From Bacteroidota bacterium (GTDB taxonomy: Bacteria > Bacteroidota > Bacteroidia > Bacteroidales > Dysgonomonadaceae), in the NCBI GenBank assembly GCA_023437305.1, contig JAEZGN010000023.1, positions 310,001-374,000 of the forward strand: DNA of 64,000 nucleotides, given 5' to 3'. The translations under genes were made by a program, and so were the position numbers. The stretch's first letter is position 1. Every line of letters starts with the position of its first letter. This document shows positions 41,108 through 50,461 of this stretch, one piece after another. Under the pieces are notes generated by a model. That model ran no database searches. It was not told where the DNA came from and saw only the letters and a program-made list of their open reading frames with translations.

Positions 41108-43168
41108 ATGGTACAGTCCATAAAGAAATATATCTCATTATCACTTGTTTTAGTAGTCACTATTTTGATCGCTGTAGCCTGTGCAAATATGGCTACGCCA
41201 ACAGGAGGACCGGTTGATCTTGACCCTCCAAAGGTAGTACGTAGTTCACCGGGTTTTAATGCAACTCGTGTGGCGAAAGGGAAAATAACGATAGATTTCG
41301 ATGAGAATGTGACAATAAAGAATCCTTCGGAGAATGTAATTATCACTCCTCCACAAAAGGCTTTTCCAATTATACACTCCGTAAATAGGCGGGTAACAGT
41401 AGAATTACGGGACACCCTTATGCCCAATACTACTTACACAGTAGATTTTACAGATGCCATTGTAGATAATAATGAAGAGAACCCTTTAGAGAACTTTTCA
41501 TATTCCTTTTCAACAGGAGATGTTGTCGACTCTTTGGCAATTTCGGGTAAGGTGATAACCGCGGATAACCTTGAGCCGGTGAAAGGTATTTATGTGGGGT
41601 TACATGCCAATCTGGAAGATTCTGCTTTTACCAAACTGAAATTTGATCGTATCGGGCGTACCAATAGTGCCGGTGTATTTTCTATTAAGGGTGTAGCACC
41701 CGGGAAATATAAGATATACGCTTTGGCTGATGCCAACAGAGATTATATGTATGATAATCCTGCTGAGGCGATAGCTTTTATGGAAACTATAATCGAACCT
41801 ACATCAGAAAGAGCTCTAAGAACTGATACTATATTTATAGAGCATGATCATGATCATGAAGCTGAAACGGCAAAGAATCAGAAACAAGCACCCAAGAAAG
41901 AGATAGATACGATTAAAACAGTAGAATATACACGCTTTTTACCTGATAATATCGTTTTGAGATCTTTTAAATCAGGCTTTCAGCGACAATATCTGCAAAA
42001 ACATGAACGTACACCAAATCAGCTTTCACTGTTCTTTGGGGCACCAACAACAATGCCGGAAGTAGAGCCTCTCAATTTTAACAAAGAAAATTGGGCTATA
42101 TTAGAAAAAACACCAAAGAACGATACGTTAATCTATTGGATGAAAGATAAAACTTTGATGGCTCATGATACTCTTATGCTGCGTGTATCTTATATGAAGA
42201 CAGACTCTCTAAACCAGTTAATCCCAACAACGGATACATTGAAGTTTATAGACCGCACTCGAAAGAAAGATAAGGAGAAAGAAGAAAAAGAAAAGGAGAA
42301 AGAACGGAAAAAGCTTAAAGAAGGTGAGGAGCCCCCAATTACCTTCTTAACGATTAATAATAATTTGAATTCTTCGTGGGATACCTATAAAAATATTCAG
42401 TTAGAATTTAATGAACCTATTGCAACAGATTCTCTAATAAGTAAAATTATACTTCGACAGAAAAAAGATAGTGTATATAGCGACATTCCTGTTCAACTGG
42501 CTGTAGATTCTGTGAATCCACGAAAATATTCTATCAAGAATAGATGGACGTATGGCACAGAATACCAGATGAGGATAGATTCGGCCACCATTTATAGTAT
42601 TTATGGATTGTGGAATAATAAGCTGGAACAGAATTTTAAAGTAAAGAATGAAGATCAGTACGGACAGTTGGCTATATGGGTAGAAGGCATAGATAGTATT
42701 CCTTCTTTTATGGAAATTTTGGATAAGTCGGATAAACCAATTCGTAAATCCAGAGTCATAGATAATGTTGCGGTTTTTAAAGACGTTGATCCCGGAACAT
42801 ATTATGCTCGTATTGTTCTCGATAGGAATAATAATGGAGTTTGGGATACGGGAGATTATGATATGAAACTTCAACCCGAACTGGTTTACTATCTGGGCAA
42901 AGCAATCGAGGTAAAAGCTAACTTTGAGATTGAAGAGAATAACCCGGCTTGGAGGATTAATCCAAATAGCATGGATAGTCAGAAACCGTTGGATATAACG
43001 AAACAGAAACCCGAGGATAAAGAAGCGAGAAAGAAAAAACTAGAAGAAAAAGACGCTAAAAATCAGCGGACTAGAAACCAAAATAATACTACTACCCAGC
43101 AAGGAAATGCGACAGGTAGGAATAGAAATAGTTCTAATAATAGCTATAACAATATGAATAGCTTTTAA
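41108..43168 (+). CDS. Lipoprotein with N-terminal bacterial Ig-like domain
   Basis: 686 residues. Lipoprotein signal (hydrophobic stretch ending LIAVAC, Cys at residue ~25). An Ig-like Big_5/SbsA domain follows (about residues 35-135: DPPKVVRSSP, ITIDFDENV, NTTYTVDFTDAI). A central prealbumin-like beta segment (KGIYVGLHANLED...GVAPGKYKIYALAD) resembles carboxypeptidase-regulatory-like modules. A His/Asp stretch HDHDHE near residue 243, a charged run rich in Lys/Glu near residue 385, and an Asn/Gln/Thr-rich tail stand out. Members of this group are gliding/envelope-type proteins of unknown function anchored in the outer membrane. Followed 33 bases later by a DUF3108 gene. Confidence 0.82.
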   Translation: MVQSIKKYISLSLVLVVTILIAVACANMATPTGGPVDLDPPKVVRSSPGFNATRVAKGKITIDFDENVTIKNPSENVIITPPQKAFPIIHSVNRRVTVELRDTLMPNTTYTVDFTDAIVDNNEENPLENFSYSFSTGDVVDSLAISGKVITADNLEPVKGIYVGLHANLEDSAFTKLKFDRIGRTNSAGVFSIKGVAPGKYKIYALADANRDYMYDNPAEAIAFMETIIEPTSERALRTDTIFIEHDHDHEAETAKNQKQAPKKEIDTIKTVEYTRFLPDNIVLRSFKSGFQRQYLQKHERTPNQLSLFFGAPTTMPEVEPLNFNKENWAILEKTPKNDTLIYWMKDKTLMAHDTLMLRVSYMKTDSLNQLIPTTDTLKFIDRTRKKDKEKEEKEKEKERKKLKEGEEPPITFLTINNNLNSSWDTYKNIQLEFNEPIATDSLISKIILRQKKDSVYSDIPVQLAVDSVNPRKYSIKNRWTYGTEYQMRIDSATIYSIYGLWNNKLEQNFKVKNEDQYGQLAIWVEGIDSIPSFMEILDKSDKPIRKSRVIDNVAVFKDVDPGTYYARIVLDRNNNGVWDTGDYDMKLQPELVYYLGKAIEVKANFEIEENNPAWRINPNSMDSQKPLDITKQKPEDKEARKKKLEEKDAKNQRTRNQNNTTTQQGNATGRNRNSSNNSYNNMNSF

Positions 43169-43201
43169 TTAAAAACTTGGCAAACTATAAAACAAAAAGT
43201 T

Positions 43202-44017
43202 ATGGTGAAAAGAATTACAGGAATCATAATTATGCTTTCAGCTTTATTCGGCTTGAATGCAAATGCTCAATGTAAATTAAATAATACATTTTTTCAGGCA
43301 GGAGAGGATTTGTCTTATGATCTTTATTTTAAATACGGAATCATTTATACCAAAGCCGGTACTTCCTCCCTGAAAACCATATCGGAAAAGTATAATGGAA
43401 CTGACGCTTACAAAATGACATTGATGGCTCAATCTACAGGAACTGTCCGTAAAGTATTTGCGTTAAACGATACTTTGTCTTGTTATACCTCCAAAGATCT
43501 TGTGCCATTGGCATACATCAAAAACGCATTTGAAGGAAAGGATTATACAAAAGAGGAGGTGCGTTATACATACACCGGAAACAATGTTATTATAAGAGCA
43601 AAGCGCCACAAAAATGGATCTTTTCGTTTTGATGAAACCTTGACATCATCGTCGTGTATATATGATATGATGAGTGTGGTTTTTTATGCTCGAACTTTAG
43701 ATTTTTCTTCGATGAGAAAGGGGCAAACAACAAAAACAGACTTTATCTCAGGAAAGAAGAAGGTGAATATGGTTATAGAATATGATGGTATAGAAACCGT
43801 TGAAGCGAATGACAAAAATAAATACAGCTGTATAAAACTTGTATTAAGTATCATGGATGACGCCTTTAGCGATAAAAAAGAAGCAATGAAGGTGTATATT
43901 ACAAATGATAACAACCGCATGCCTGTACGCCTTGACTCGAAGCTGAATATCGGTTCCACAAGAGCAATTCTCAAGAGCTATAAGGGAAATAAACATCCGG
44001 TATCGACAGTAAGATAA
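43202..44017 (+). CDS. DUF3108 family exported protein
   Basis: 271 residues with a Sec signal peptide (residues 1-22, cleavage near NANAQ). The mature part is beta-rich and starts with the DUF3108 pattern FQAGEDLSYDLYFKYGIIYTKAG. Central residues SCIYDMMSVVFYARTLDF and the end PVRLDSKLNIGSTRAILKSY fit the family. These proteins are periplasmic, with a lipocalin-like or LolB-like beta fold suggested but no proven role. Probably cotranscribed with the Ig-like lipoprotein gene; a weak terminator follows. Confidence 0.82.
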   Translation: MVKRITGIIIMLSALFGLNANAQCKLNNTFFQAGEDLSYDLYFKYGIIYTKAGTSSLKTISEKYNGTDAYKMTLMAQSTGTVRKVFALNDTLSCYTSKDLVPLAYIKNAFEGKDYTKEEVRYTYTGNNVIIRAKRHKNGSFRFDETLTSSSCIYDMMSVVFYARTLDFSSMRKGQTTKTDFISGKKKVNMVIEYDGIETVEANDKNKYSCIKLVLSIMDDAFSDKKEAMKVYITNDNNRMPVRLDSKLNIGSTRAILKSYKGNKHPVSTVR

Positions 44018-44042
44018 ATATATGATTTCAATAAAATACAAG

Positions 44043-44071
44043 AGGTTGGTTCTTACGGATCAACCTTTTTT
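44043..44071 (+). terminator. Weak terminator after the DUF3108 gene
   Basis: Short stem AGGTTG/CAACCT followed by six T. Confidence 0.5.
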
Positions 44072-44103
44072 ATGCTCTGTTTTGAAATAGAGTAAGATGA
44101 TGT

Positions 44104-45258
44104 TTATTGCTCTTTAAATGCCAGATAAGTCCAAACCGGATAATGATCGGAATATTTAATCTTGTCAACCGTACAGTTATAAGACTGAAAAGCCATAGAG
44201 TGCATGATGAAATCTATTCGGAACCAGAATTTGTTTTCATGGTACGTGATACCTTGTCCAAAACCGGTGTTAGCATAAGAGTCTACAAGATTATCTCCTT
44301 TGATTGTATAATAAGCATAAGAAATGGGTGAGTCGTTAAAATCTCCGCATACAATAGTCGCATCTGTTTCCTGTTTGTCTATGATCGAGCGGATTATTTT
44401 GGCTTGAGCTTCTCTTATTTTATATGCTGCACCTAGTCGGGTTTGCACGTTCATGGCAACCTCTCCGATCATGTCTCTATCTCTCGTTTTGAAGAATTCT
44501 TTGTATAGCTTCTTGTCTTCTGCCGTTATTCGGTTCGACTCCAGATGGTTGTTTACGAGGGTCACCTTCTTTTTATTGATAATTAATTCATAAATAGCAG
44601 ATCCATTATATGAACTTTCTAACGGGAGACGCTCAGCCTTCTCTATCGGGAATTTAGAAAAGCAGGCTAATCCATATATCAGATTTCCTCGCGATGATCC
44701 CAGCTTTATTATCCTGCTATAAGGATAATTTTTCAGCTTTTCTTTTATTTCCGCCTCCGATATTATACTCTTCTTGTTCTTACTATTGACTGACGATACG
44801 GCAAATTCTTGTAAACAGATAATGTCTGCATTACTATTCACCAGATATTCTATTATAGGATTTTTTCTAGCGGCTTCTCCTTTTGCCCAATTGAAAGCAC
44901 GTACATTGTAAGTGAGGACTTTTATATGTTTTTGGGGAATGTCTTTTTCTTTTGTTTTAAAGTGAATAGGATAACATGTTAGTATTGGTTGCCAAAATGC
45001 ACATATTGCAATAAGCTGAACCAAAGCATACTTCCACCGGAAGGTAATAATCCAGAGTATCAGATACAGAATGTTGATAAATAAGATAATCGGAAACCCG
45101 AGCCCCAAATATGCAATAAATGTAACTCGAGATGGGACAACATACCATGCAAGAGTGGACAAGATGAGTATGATGATAGCGATAAGGTTGGTGGCGAATA
45201 CTGTATATTTGATAAATCGACCAACTCTAATTTTGGATAATTTATTTTTTACTCGCAT
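44104..45258 (-). CDS. Membrane-anchored endonuclease/exonuclease/phosphatase-family protein
   Basis: 384 residues from the ATG at 45256-45258. Three N-terminal membrane segments (to about residue 100) are followed by an EEP-fold domain: VLTYNVRAFNW, ADIICLQEF (catalytic Glu), VNNHLESN, CGDFNDSP (Asp and Asn) and YSDHYPVWTYL (final Asp-His). All active-site residues are present. The fold covers nucleases, phosphatases and sphingomyelinases; the membrane anchor and external domain suggest a phosphodiesterase acting outside the cytoplasm. It overlaps the upstream rhomboid gene by 17 bases, so the three genes 44104-46862 form one operon. Confidence 0.88.
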   Translation of the reverse strand: MRVKNKLSKIRVGRFIKYTVFATNLIAIIILILSTLAWYVVPSRVTFIAYLGLGFPIILFINILYLILWIITFRWKYALVQLIAICAFWQPILTCYPIHFKTKEKDIPQKHIKVLTYNVRAFNWAKGEAARKNPIIEYLVNSNADIICLQEFAVSSVNSKNKKSIISEAEIKEKLKNYPYSRIIKLGSSRGNLIYGLACFSKFPIEKAERLPLESSYNGSAIYELIINKKKVTLVNNHLESNRITAEDKKLYKEFFKTRDRDMIGEVAMNVQTRLGAAYKIREAQAKIIRSIIDKQETDATIVCGDFNDSPISYAYYTIKGDNLVDSYANTGFGQGITYHENKFWFRIDFIMHSMAFQSYNCTVDKIKYSDHYPVWTYLAFKEQ

Positions 45259-46126
45259 CAAATAGCTGTTTTTTTTCGTCCGAGCTAAGGCTGCTATAAC
45301 CCGAAGCTTTTATTTTGTCCAGAATACGATCTATCTCTTCTGTTTCTTTATGGCGACGTTGATTATATTGCTGGTCGGTTTCAGGCCTTTTGTATTTAAC
45401 CTTCATCTTTTTTTTATAGCTTGGTTTGGTTAGGTTAACAACAGAGTCGATAATTTTGTTTATCCATCGGGTTATGTCTTTCCCTTTCAAATATTGTTTA
45501 GCGAATAGATAACCTATCAGGGCTCCTCCTATATGAGCGATATGCCCTCCGGGATTTGTATTGCTGTCTAGCGATATAAAATCAATAACAAAAAGGAAAA
45601 GCGCAATATAGATAATCTTCAGACGGAACACCATGAATAGACTTACTTCGGTATTCGGTCTGTAAAAGGCAGAAGCAAAAATAATAGCCATAACCGAAGC
45701 TGATGCCCCTATCATTGGGGGATGGTTCATTTCCAGATAATATGGTATCGTGTTGAATGATATGATATATAATATTGCACCCGCCAAACCTCCGAGCAAA
45801 TATAGACTTCCAAGATTTTTAGGACTGAAATAACTCAGGAATATCTGTCCAAACCAGAAGAGCATAAGCATATTGAACAGTATATGGAAGAATTCGAGGT
45901 GGACAATCATATAGGTCAATAATGTCCACGGACGTTTTATCAGTAGAGAGAGGTCAGATGTTACCGCAATGTAGGGTAATAAGTTAAATGTTTCAATCTT
46001 AAATAACTTACCTATAATCCCGATAACAGAAAGAATCAAGAATACAGCGATATTGATGATTATAAGCTGTATGAGTATATCTTTCTGCTTAAACCGATAT
46101 TTAATATTCTCTAAAATTGTGCCCAT
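45242..46126 (-). CDS. Rhomboid-family intramembrane serine protease (second of pair)
   Basis: 294 residues with about six membrane segments. The catalytic dyad is Ser142 (MIGASASVM) and His198 (GGHIAHIGGALIGY); the HxxxxHxxxN element is in MIVHLEFFHILFNM. The C-terminal ~85 residues are a charged cytoplasmic tail (YKKKMKVKYKRPETDQQY..., then a helix ending FDASKK), absent from the upstream paralogue. It overlaps the first rhomboid gene by 26 bases and the EEP gene by 17, so coupled translation is likely. Substrates unknown. Confidence 0.93.
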   Translation of the reverse strand: MGTILENIKYRFKQKDILIQLIIINIAVFLILSVIGIIGKLFKIETFNLLPYIAVTSDLSLLIKRPWTLLTYMIVHLEFFHILFNMLMLFWFGQIFLSYFSPKNLGSLYLLGGLAGAILYIISFNTIPYYLEMNHPPMIGASASVMAIIFASAFYRPNTEVSLFMVFRLKIIYIALFLFVIDFISLDSNTNPGGHIAHIGGALIGYLFAKQYLKGKDITRWINKIIDSVVNLTKPSYKKKMKVKYKRPETDQQYNQRRHKETEEIDRILDKIKASGYSSLSSDEKKQLFDASKK

Positions 46127-46862
46127 TTGCTTTTCCTTTCTTACGCCAGTAAAGTATTATGAAAAATCCGGTGATCAATCCTCCCAAATGCGCAAAGTGT
46201 GCGACATTATCTCCTGCACTATTCGCAATTCCTAAAAACAGCTCAACTACTCCGTATCCTATAACAAACCATTTTGCTTTTATCGGTACAGGGAAGAAAA
46301 GCATCATTAGCTCAACATTTGGGAACAACATTCCAAATGCAACCAGTACCCCGAATACGGCACCCGAAGCTCCAACCATGCTAGTGTTAACAAGTAAGTT
46401 TAATGCTCCCATATCAGGATCTGTATAGTTTCTGTTGCTCATCAATATACTCATTCCTTCATTATATACCGTGGAAATGGCTTCTGCCGACATGTTAGCT
46501 TCTATTGAATGAACTCTGATATATGTGATTAGCATTTGTAAAGCGGCAGCTCCAATCCCAGTCAACATATAGTAGACCAGATATCTTTTTGGCCCCCATA
46601 CCATTTCAAGCGTGCGGCCAAACATATATACAGCGAACATGTTGAAAAATATATGCCCCAAACTCCCATGCATAAACATATAGGTTATAATTTGGTGAGG
46701 CATGAAATGTTCTGAAGAAAAATAGTGCAGAGCAAGATAATTACTCATATTAAGCCTACTGCCTAATAATTCATCAGCAATCCAAACTAAGAAGTTGATA
46801 ATTATGAGATTTCGGGTAACTACCGGAATCGAACTCATGAATCCCGAGCTATTTTGATTCAT
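46101..46862 (-). CDS. Rhomboid-family intramembrane serine protease (first of pair)
   Basis: 253 residues, six membrane segments. Catalytic Ser166 (MVGASGAVFGVL) and His225 (NVAHFAHLGGLITG), with FMHGSLGHIFFNMFAVYMFG carrying the conserved His and Asn. An extra loop between membrane segments (residues ~115-150) is longer than in the E. coli GlpG core. It is the first gene of the rhomboid-rhomboid-EEP operon; a -7 box TAATTTTG (minus) at 46894-46901 precedes it. Confidence 0.95.
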   Translation of the reverse strand: MNQNSSGFMSSIPVVTRNLIIINFLVWIADELLGSRLNMSNYLALHYFSSEHFMPHQIITYMFMHGSLGHIFFNMFAVYMFGRTLEMVWGPKRYLVYYMLTGIGAAALQMLITYIRVHSIEANMSAEAISTVYNEGMSILMSNRNYTDPDMGALNLLVNTSMVGASGAVFGVLVAFGMLFPNVELMMLFFPVPIKAKWFVIGYGVVELFLGIANSAGDNVAHFAHLGGLITGFFIILYWRKKGKANGHNFREY

Positions 46863-46893
46863 CTTGATATCTTGTTTTTTTGTTTCAAAAGCC

Positions 46894-46901
46894 CAAAATT
46901 A
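46894..46901 (-). promoter_or_regulatory. Promoter -7 box of the rhomboid operon
   Basis: Minus-strand TAATTTTG (plus-strand CAAAATTA) matches TAnnTTTG, 32 bases before the ATG. Confidence 0.45.
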
Positions 46902-47006
46902 CAGATATTTTTTGTTTTTCTTGAGGAAAATCACTTTACGTTTAGATATTTTCTGAATTCTAGCGAGTTTTTCCCATTTTTTTTTATGATTATTAAATAA
47001 AACACT

Positions 47007-47014
47007 TATATTTG
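47007..47014 (+). promoter_or_regulatory. Promoter -7 box of the HU gene
   Basis: TATATTTG, 78 bases before the ATG; an upstream run of nine T lies near -33. Confidence 0.5.
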
Positions 47015-47091
47015 AGTGCCAGAACTAGAAATGTATTCAAAAAACAATTCGGTTATATAATGTTTAATTAAATCATTTACATTCAATTATT

Positions 47092-47358
47092 ATGAACAAG
47101 ACAGAACTTATCAATGCAATTGCTGAAAAATCAGGATTGAGCAAAGTTGATTCTAAGAAAGCTCTTGAAGCCTTCATTGAATCAGTAACAGAAGAAGTGA
47201 AAAAAGATGGCAAAGTTGCCCTAGTTGGTTTCGGTACATTTTCTGTAACTCAAAAAGCAGCAAGAAAAGGAATTAACCCTAGAACTAAAGCTGTTATCAA
47301 TATTCCGGCTAAGAAAACTGTTAAGTTTAAAGCTGGTGCTGATTTAGCTGCACTATAA
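47092..47358 (+). CDS. HU-family DNA-binding protein
   Basis: 88 residues, the usual HU length. Starts MNKTELINAIAEKSGLSKVD, with the beta-arm GKVALVGFGTFSVTQKAARKG, INPRTKAVINIPAKK (Pro at the arm tip) and the closing VKFKAGADL. It bends and compacts DNA as a dimer. Monocistronic, with its own promoter and terminator. Confidence 0.97.
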   Translation: MNKTELINAIAEKSGLSKVDSKKALEAFIESVTEEVKKDGKVALVGFGTFSVTQKAARKGINPRTKAVINIPAKKTVKFKAGADLAAL

Positions 47359-47380
47359 TTGATTAAAAAAAGAAAAAAGA

Positions 47381-47410
47381 AGTAGGGAATGATCTTTCCT
47401 ACTTTTTTTA
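47381..47410 (+). terminator. Terminator of the HU gene
   Basis: Stem AGTAGG(GAA)/(TTT)CCTACT followed by seven T, 22 bases after the stop. Confidence 0.8.
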
Positions 47411-47444
47411 TGCCCTAAAACTACCTTATAGGGTACTTTTTTCT

Positions 47445-47452
47445 TAGCTTTG
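47445..47452 (+). promoter_or_regulatory. Promoter -7 box of argS
   Basis: TAGCTTTG, 31 bases before the argS ATG. Confidence 0.5.
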
Positions 47453-47483
47453 CAACCTGAATAAGTAATTTTCAAAATCATAT

Positions 47484-49280
47484 ATGAAGCTAGAAATAAG
47501 ATTACAGGAGGTAATAATTAGTGCTATAGAGTCGCTCTATGGCCAAGTGGTGACAGCAGAACAGCTTTCTTTACAAAAAACAAAGAAAGAGTTTGAAGGT
47601 CACTATACTTTAGTTGTATTTCCTTTTCTGAAAATGTCGAAAAAAGGACCTGAGCAAACAGCCCAGGAGATAGGAGAGTGGCTTAAAGCAAATGCATCGG
47701 AGGTAAGTAGCTTTAATGTGATCAAAGGATTTCTTAATCTGACTATTGCTACTACTTGCTGGATTGATGTGTTAAATGAAGTTCATACCGCAGAAAAATA
47801 TGGTATAACAAAGGCTGATGATAATTCTCCTTTGGTAATGGTAGAGTATTCATCTCCAAATACAAACAAACCTCTACATCTGGGGCATATACGAAACAAC
47901 CTGTTGGGATTTGCACTGTCCGAAGTGTTAAAAGCAAATGGAAACAGAGTTGTAAAAACAAATATAGTAAATGACAGGGGAATCCATATCTGTAAGTCGA
48001 TGCTCGCTTGGCAGAAATGGGGAAATGGAGAAACTCCCGAATCTACTGGAAAGAAAGGCGATCATCTCGTTGGTGATTACTATGTATTATTTGACAAGCA
48101 TTACAAAGCAGAGCTTGCCGAACTACAATCCAAAGGTTTGTCTAAAGAAGAGGCTGAGGCTCAGTCTACATTGATGGCCGAGGCTCGCAATATGCTTCGT
48201 CTCTGGGAGGCCGGAGATATTGAAGTTGTTTCCTTGTGGAAAAATATGAATAGTTGGGTTTATGCCGGATTTGACGAAACATATAAGCGTTTGGGTGTAG
48301 ACTTCGATGAAATATATTATGAGTCAGAAACATATTTGGACGGAAAAGAAACAGTACTCAAAGGTCTGAAAAGTGGTGTTTTATACCAGAAAGAAGATGG
48401 TTCTATCTGGATCGATCTGACTGCAGAAGGTTTAGATCATAAATTATTACTCCGTAGTGATGGCACTTCTGTGTATATGACACAGGATATAGGTACAGCT
48501 CAGCAGCGATTCAAAGCGCATAAGGATTTGAATAAGATGATTTATGTAGTGGGAAATGAACAGAATTATCATTTTCAGGTTTTGTCAATCGTGTTGGATA
48601 AATTAGGCTTTGAGTTTGGCAAAGGGCTAGTGCATTTCTCTTATGGAATGGTGGAGTTGCCCGAAGGCAAAATGAAATCGCGCGAAGGTACTGTTGTAGA
48701 TGCCGACGATCTGGTTGATGAAATGGTTGCTACAGCAAAAGAAACATCACAAGAGCTTGGTAAGCTTGATGGGGTAAGTGAAGAAGAGGCTAATGATATT
48801 GCCCGCATGGTGGGTATGGGTGCTCTGAAATACTTTATTCTGAAAGTAGATCCTAAAAAGAATATGACCTTCAATCCAAAGGAGTCGATTGATTTTAATG
48901 GAAATACAGGTCCATTTATTCAATATACACATGCACGTATACAATCGATACTGCGTAAGGCTGCCGAACAAGGGATCTCTATCCCAACAACGCTCTCTGC
49001 CGATATCTCGCTAAGTGTAAAAGAAGAAGGGCTTGTGCAACAAGTTGCCGAATATGCTTCGATCGTAAAACAGGCGGGTGATGAATATAATCCGGCTCTG
49101 ATCGCAAATTATATATATGATCTGGTAAAAGAGTATAATCAATTTTACCATGACTATACTATTCTAAAAGAAGAAAATACAGATTTGAAGAATTTCAGGC
49201 TGATACTTTCCGATAATGTAGGGCGTGTAGTGAAAAGTGGAATGTCTCTCTTAGGTATTGAAGTTCCGGACAGAATGTAA
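47484..49280 (+). CDS. argS: Arginyl-tRNA synthetase (class I)
   Basis: 598 residues. Charges tRNA-Arg. N-terminal additional domain (to about residue 110), then the HIGH-type motif PLHLGHIRNNLLG preceded by EYSSPNTNKP, the PEGKMKSREGTVV segment in the KMSKS place, and the C-terminal anticodon-binding DALR domain with YTHARIQSILRKA. Length and motifs are standard. Stands alone between HU and the lipoprotein gene, which converges on it. Confidence 0.98.
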   Translation: MKLEIRLQEVIISAIESLYGQVVTAEQLSLQKTKKEFEGHYTLVVFPFLKMSKKGPEQTAQEIGEWLKANASEVSSFNVIKGFLNLTIATTCWIDVLNEVHTAEKYGITKADDNSPLVMVEYSSPNTNKPLHLGHIRNNLLGFALSEVLKANGNRVVKTNIVNDRGIHICKSMLAWQKWGNGETPESTGKKGDHLVGDYYVLFDKHYKAELAELQSKGLSKEEAEAQSTLMAEARNMLRLWEAGDIEVVSLWKNMNSWVYAGFDETYKRLGVDFDEIYYESETYLDGKETVLKGLKSGVLYQKEDGSIWIDLTAEGLDHKLLLRSDGTSVYMTQDIGTAQQRFKAHKDLNKMIYVVGNEQNYHFQVLSIVLDKLGFEFGKGLVHFSYGMVELPEGKMKSREGTVVDADDLVDEMVATAKETSQELGKLDGVSEEEANDIARMVGMGALKYFILKVDPKKNMTFNPKESIDFNGNTGPFIQYTHARIQSILRKAAEQGISIPTTLSADISLSVKEEGLVQQVAEYASIVKQAGDEYNPALIANYIYDLVKEYNQFYHDYTILKEENTDLKNFRLILSDNVGRVVKSGMSLLGIEVPDRM

Positions 49281-49304
49281 AGCTCACAGGATAAAAAGAA
49301 AACT

Positions 49305-49337
49305 AAAAAGAGGTTACTTATTCAGTAGCCTCTTTTT
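49305..49337. terminator. Bidirectional terminator between argS and the lipoprotein gene
   Basis: AAAAGAGGTTACT pairs with AGTAGCCTCTTTT around a short loop, flanked by A and T runs; the stem overlaps the stop codon of the minus-strand gene. Confidence 0.75.
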
Positions 49338-50385
49338 CTATTTCATAATCCTCGTTCATCGGAGGATCTATTCCCAATTGTTTATACAGCTTGTTTTTGT
49401 CTAAGTTTCTTTTTGTTAATGTCTCTTTATAAAAAAAGACTTGTGATGCAAGCTCCGATTTACTTTTTAGGGGCAGCAAGTCGTAGGCTATGTTGATCCA
49501 GACTAATGCATTTTCCACATCATCGAGATTCTCGTTAGCCAGAGCTATATTAGATGCAAGTCGTATTTTTTTGTTCGTATTCTTCTCTTTGTCATATAAT
49601 TCGCCCCAAATATCAGCTGCTTCTTGCCATTTTCCGGCTACAACCATGTTGGCCGCATCTCTCATACCTTTCGAACTATCGGCATAATACCAGCGGGTAT
49701 CTGTTTTCCACGAAGGCACTAAAGTGGAGGTTATTGCGTCGGCAGCCTTCATCGTTATCTCGGTTACCAGATCGTTGATTTCAGGGATGTTGCTTTTCAT
49801 ATTATTCCAAGAAACCGCAGACTCTCTGAAAAGGCTATCTACATGAGCTATGGGAGGAGACAGTAAGCTGCCATCCAGACTGTAGGCTTTGAGTAATACT
49901 CCGATTTGTGAGCTCAAGATATTGTAATTGTTAAAGTATTCTACATTCACCGATTCTAGTGACGCAGATGCAATGAATAAATCAAGTGAAAGTAAAATAT
50001 CCGCATTTTGTTCTTTACATATCGTTTGTATTTTTCTTGCCGATAATGGTCTGACTTCATTTGCTGCACCACCATTGGTTGGGTATGGATAGATTTCTAC
50101 TTTCGAGAAATAATTTTCTTCACTCAGATATTGCCGCAAAGAGCTCGTGAATATGGCTTTTGCTGTATCTGTGGGCATTACAGAAGAATCGTTAAGAGCC
50201 TCTCCGTTAGCCTCAACATCTTCGCTCGATTGTGATGCGCTGTTATTAACTATTACAATGTTTTTCTGTTGAGGATTTTCGAAAGAAATTAGTGCAGGTT
50301 GACGTACATCAATTGAAACAAGGTTCGTCACCGTGCAAGAGGGAATAAGAATAATACAAAAAAATATGAATATATATTTTGTCAT
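49318..50385 (-). CDS. DUF6340-type lipoprotein
   Basis: 355 residues. Lipoprotein signal peptide (IFIFFCIILIPSC, Cys at residue ~16). The mature part has an alpha/beta N-terminal half (RQPALISFENPQQKNIVIVNN; SSLRQYLSEENYFSKVEIYPY; CKEQNADILLSLDLFIASASLE) and a C-terminal helical TPR-like part (AANMVVAGKWQEAADIWGELYDKEK). This matches a group of Bacteroidetes lipoproteins called DUF6340 from memory. No function known; probably outer-membrane anchored. Divergent from the helicase gene with facing-away promoters. Confidence 0.72.
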   Translation of the reverse strand: MTKYIFIFFCIILIPSCTVTNLVSIDVRQPALISFENPQQKNIVIVNNSASQSSEDVEANGEALNDSSVMPTDTAKAIFTSSLRQYLSEENYFSKVEIYPYPTNGGAANEVRPLSARKIQTICKEQNADILLSLDLFIASASLESVNVEYFNNYNILSSQIGVLLKAYSLDGSLLSPPIAHVDSLFRESAVSWNNMKSNIPEINDLVTEITMKAADAITSTLVPSWKTDTRWYYADSSKGMRDAANMVVAGKWQEAADIWGELYDKEKNTNKKIRLASNIALANENLDDVENALVWINIAYDLLPLKSKSELASQVFFYKETLTKRNLDKNKLYKQLGIDPPMNEDYEIEKEATE

Positions 50386-50412
50386 AGCAGCCTAAGTTAA
50401 GAACTAGTGATA

Positions 50413-50433
50413 CAAAAATAAGAGTTATATTTG
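50413..50433. promoter_or_regulatory. Back-to-back divergent promoters
   Basis: Minus-strand -7 box TATTTTTG (50413-50420) for the lipoprotein gene and plus-strand TATATTTG (50426-50433) for the helicase gene are only five bases apart, so the -33 region of each overlaps the other's promoter. Confidence 0.5.
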
Positions 50434-50461
50434 TAAATACGATTGAAAATATTACCAAATA

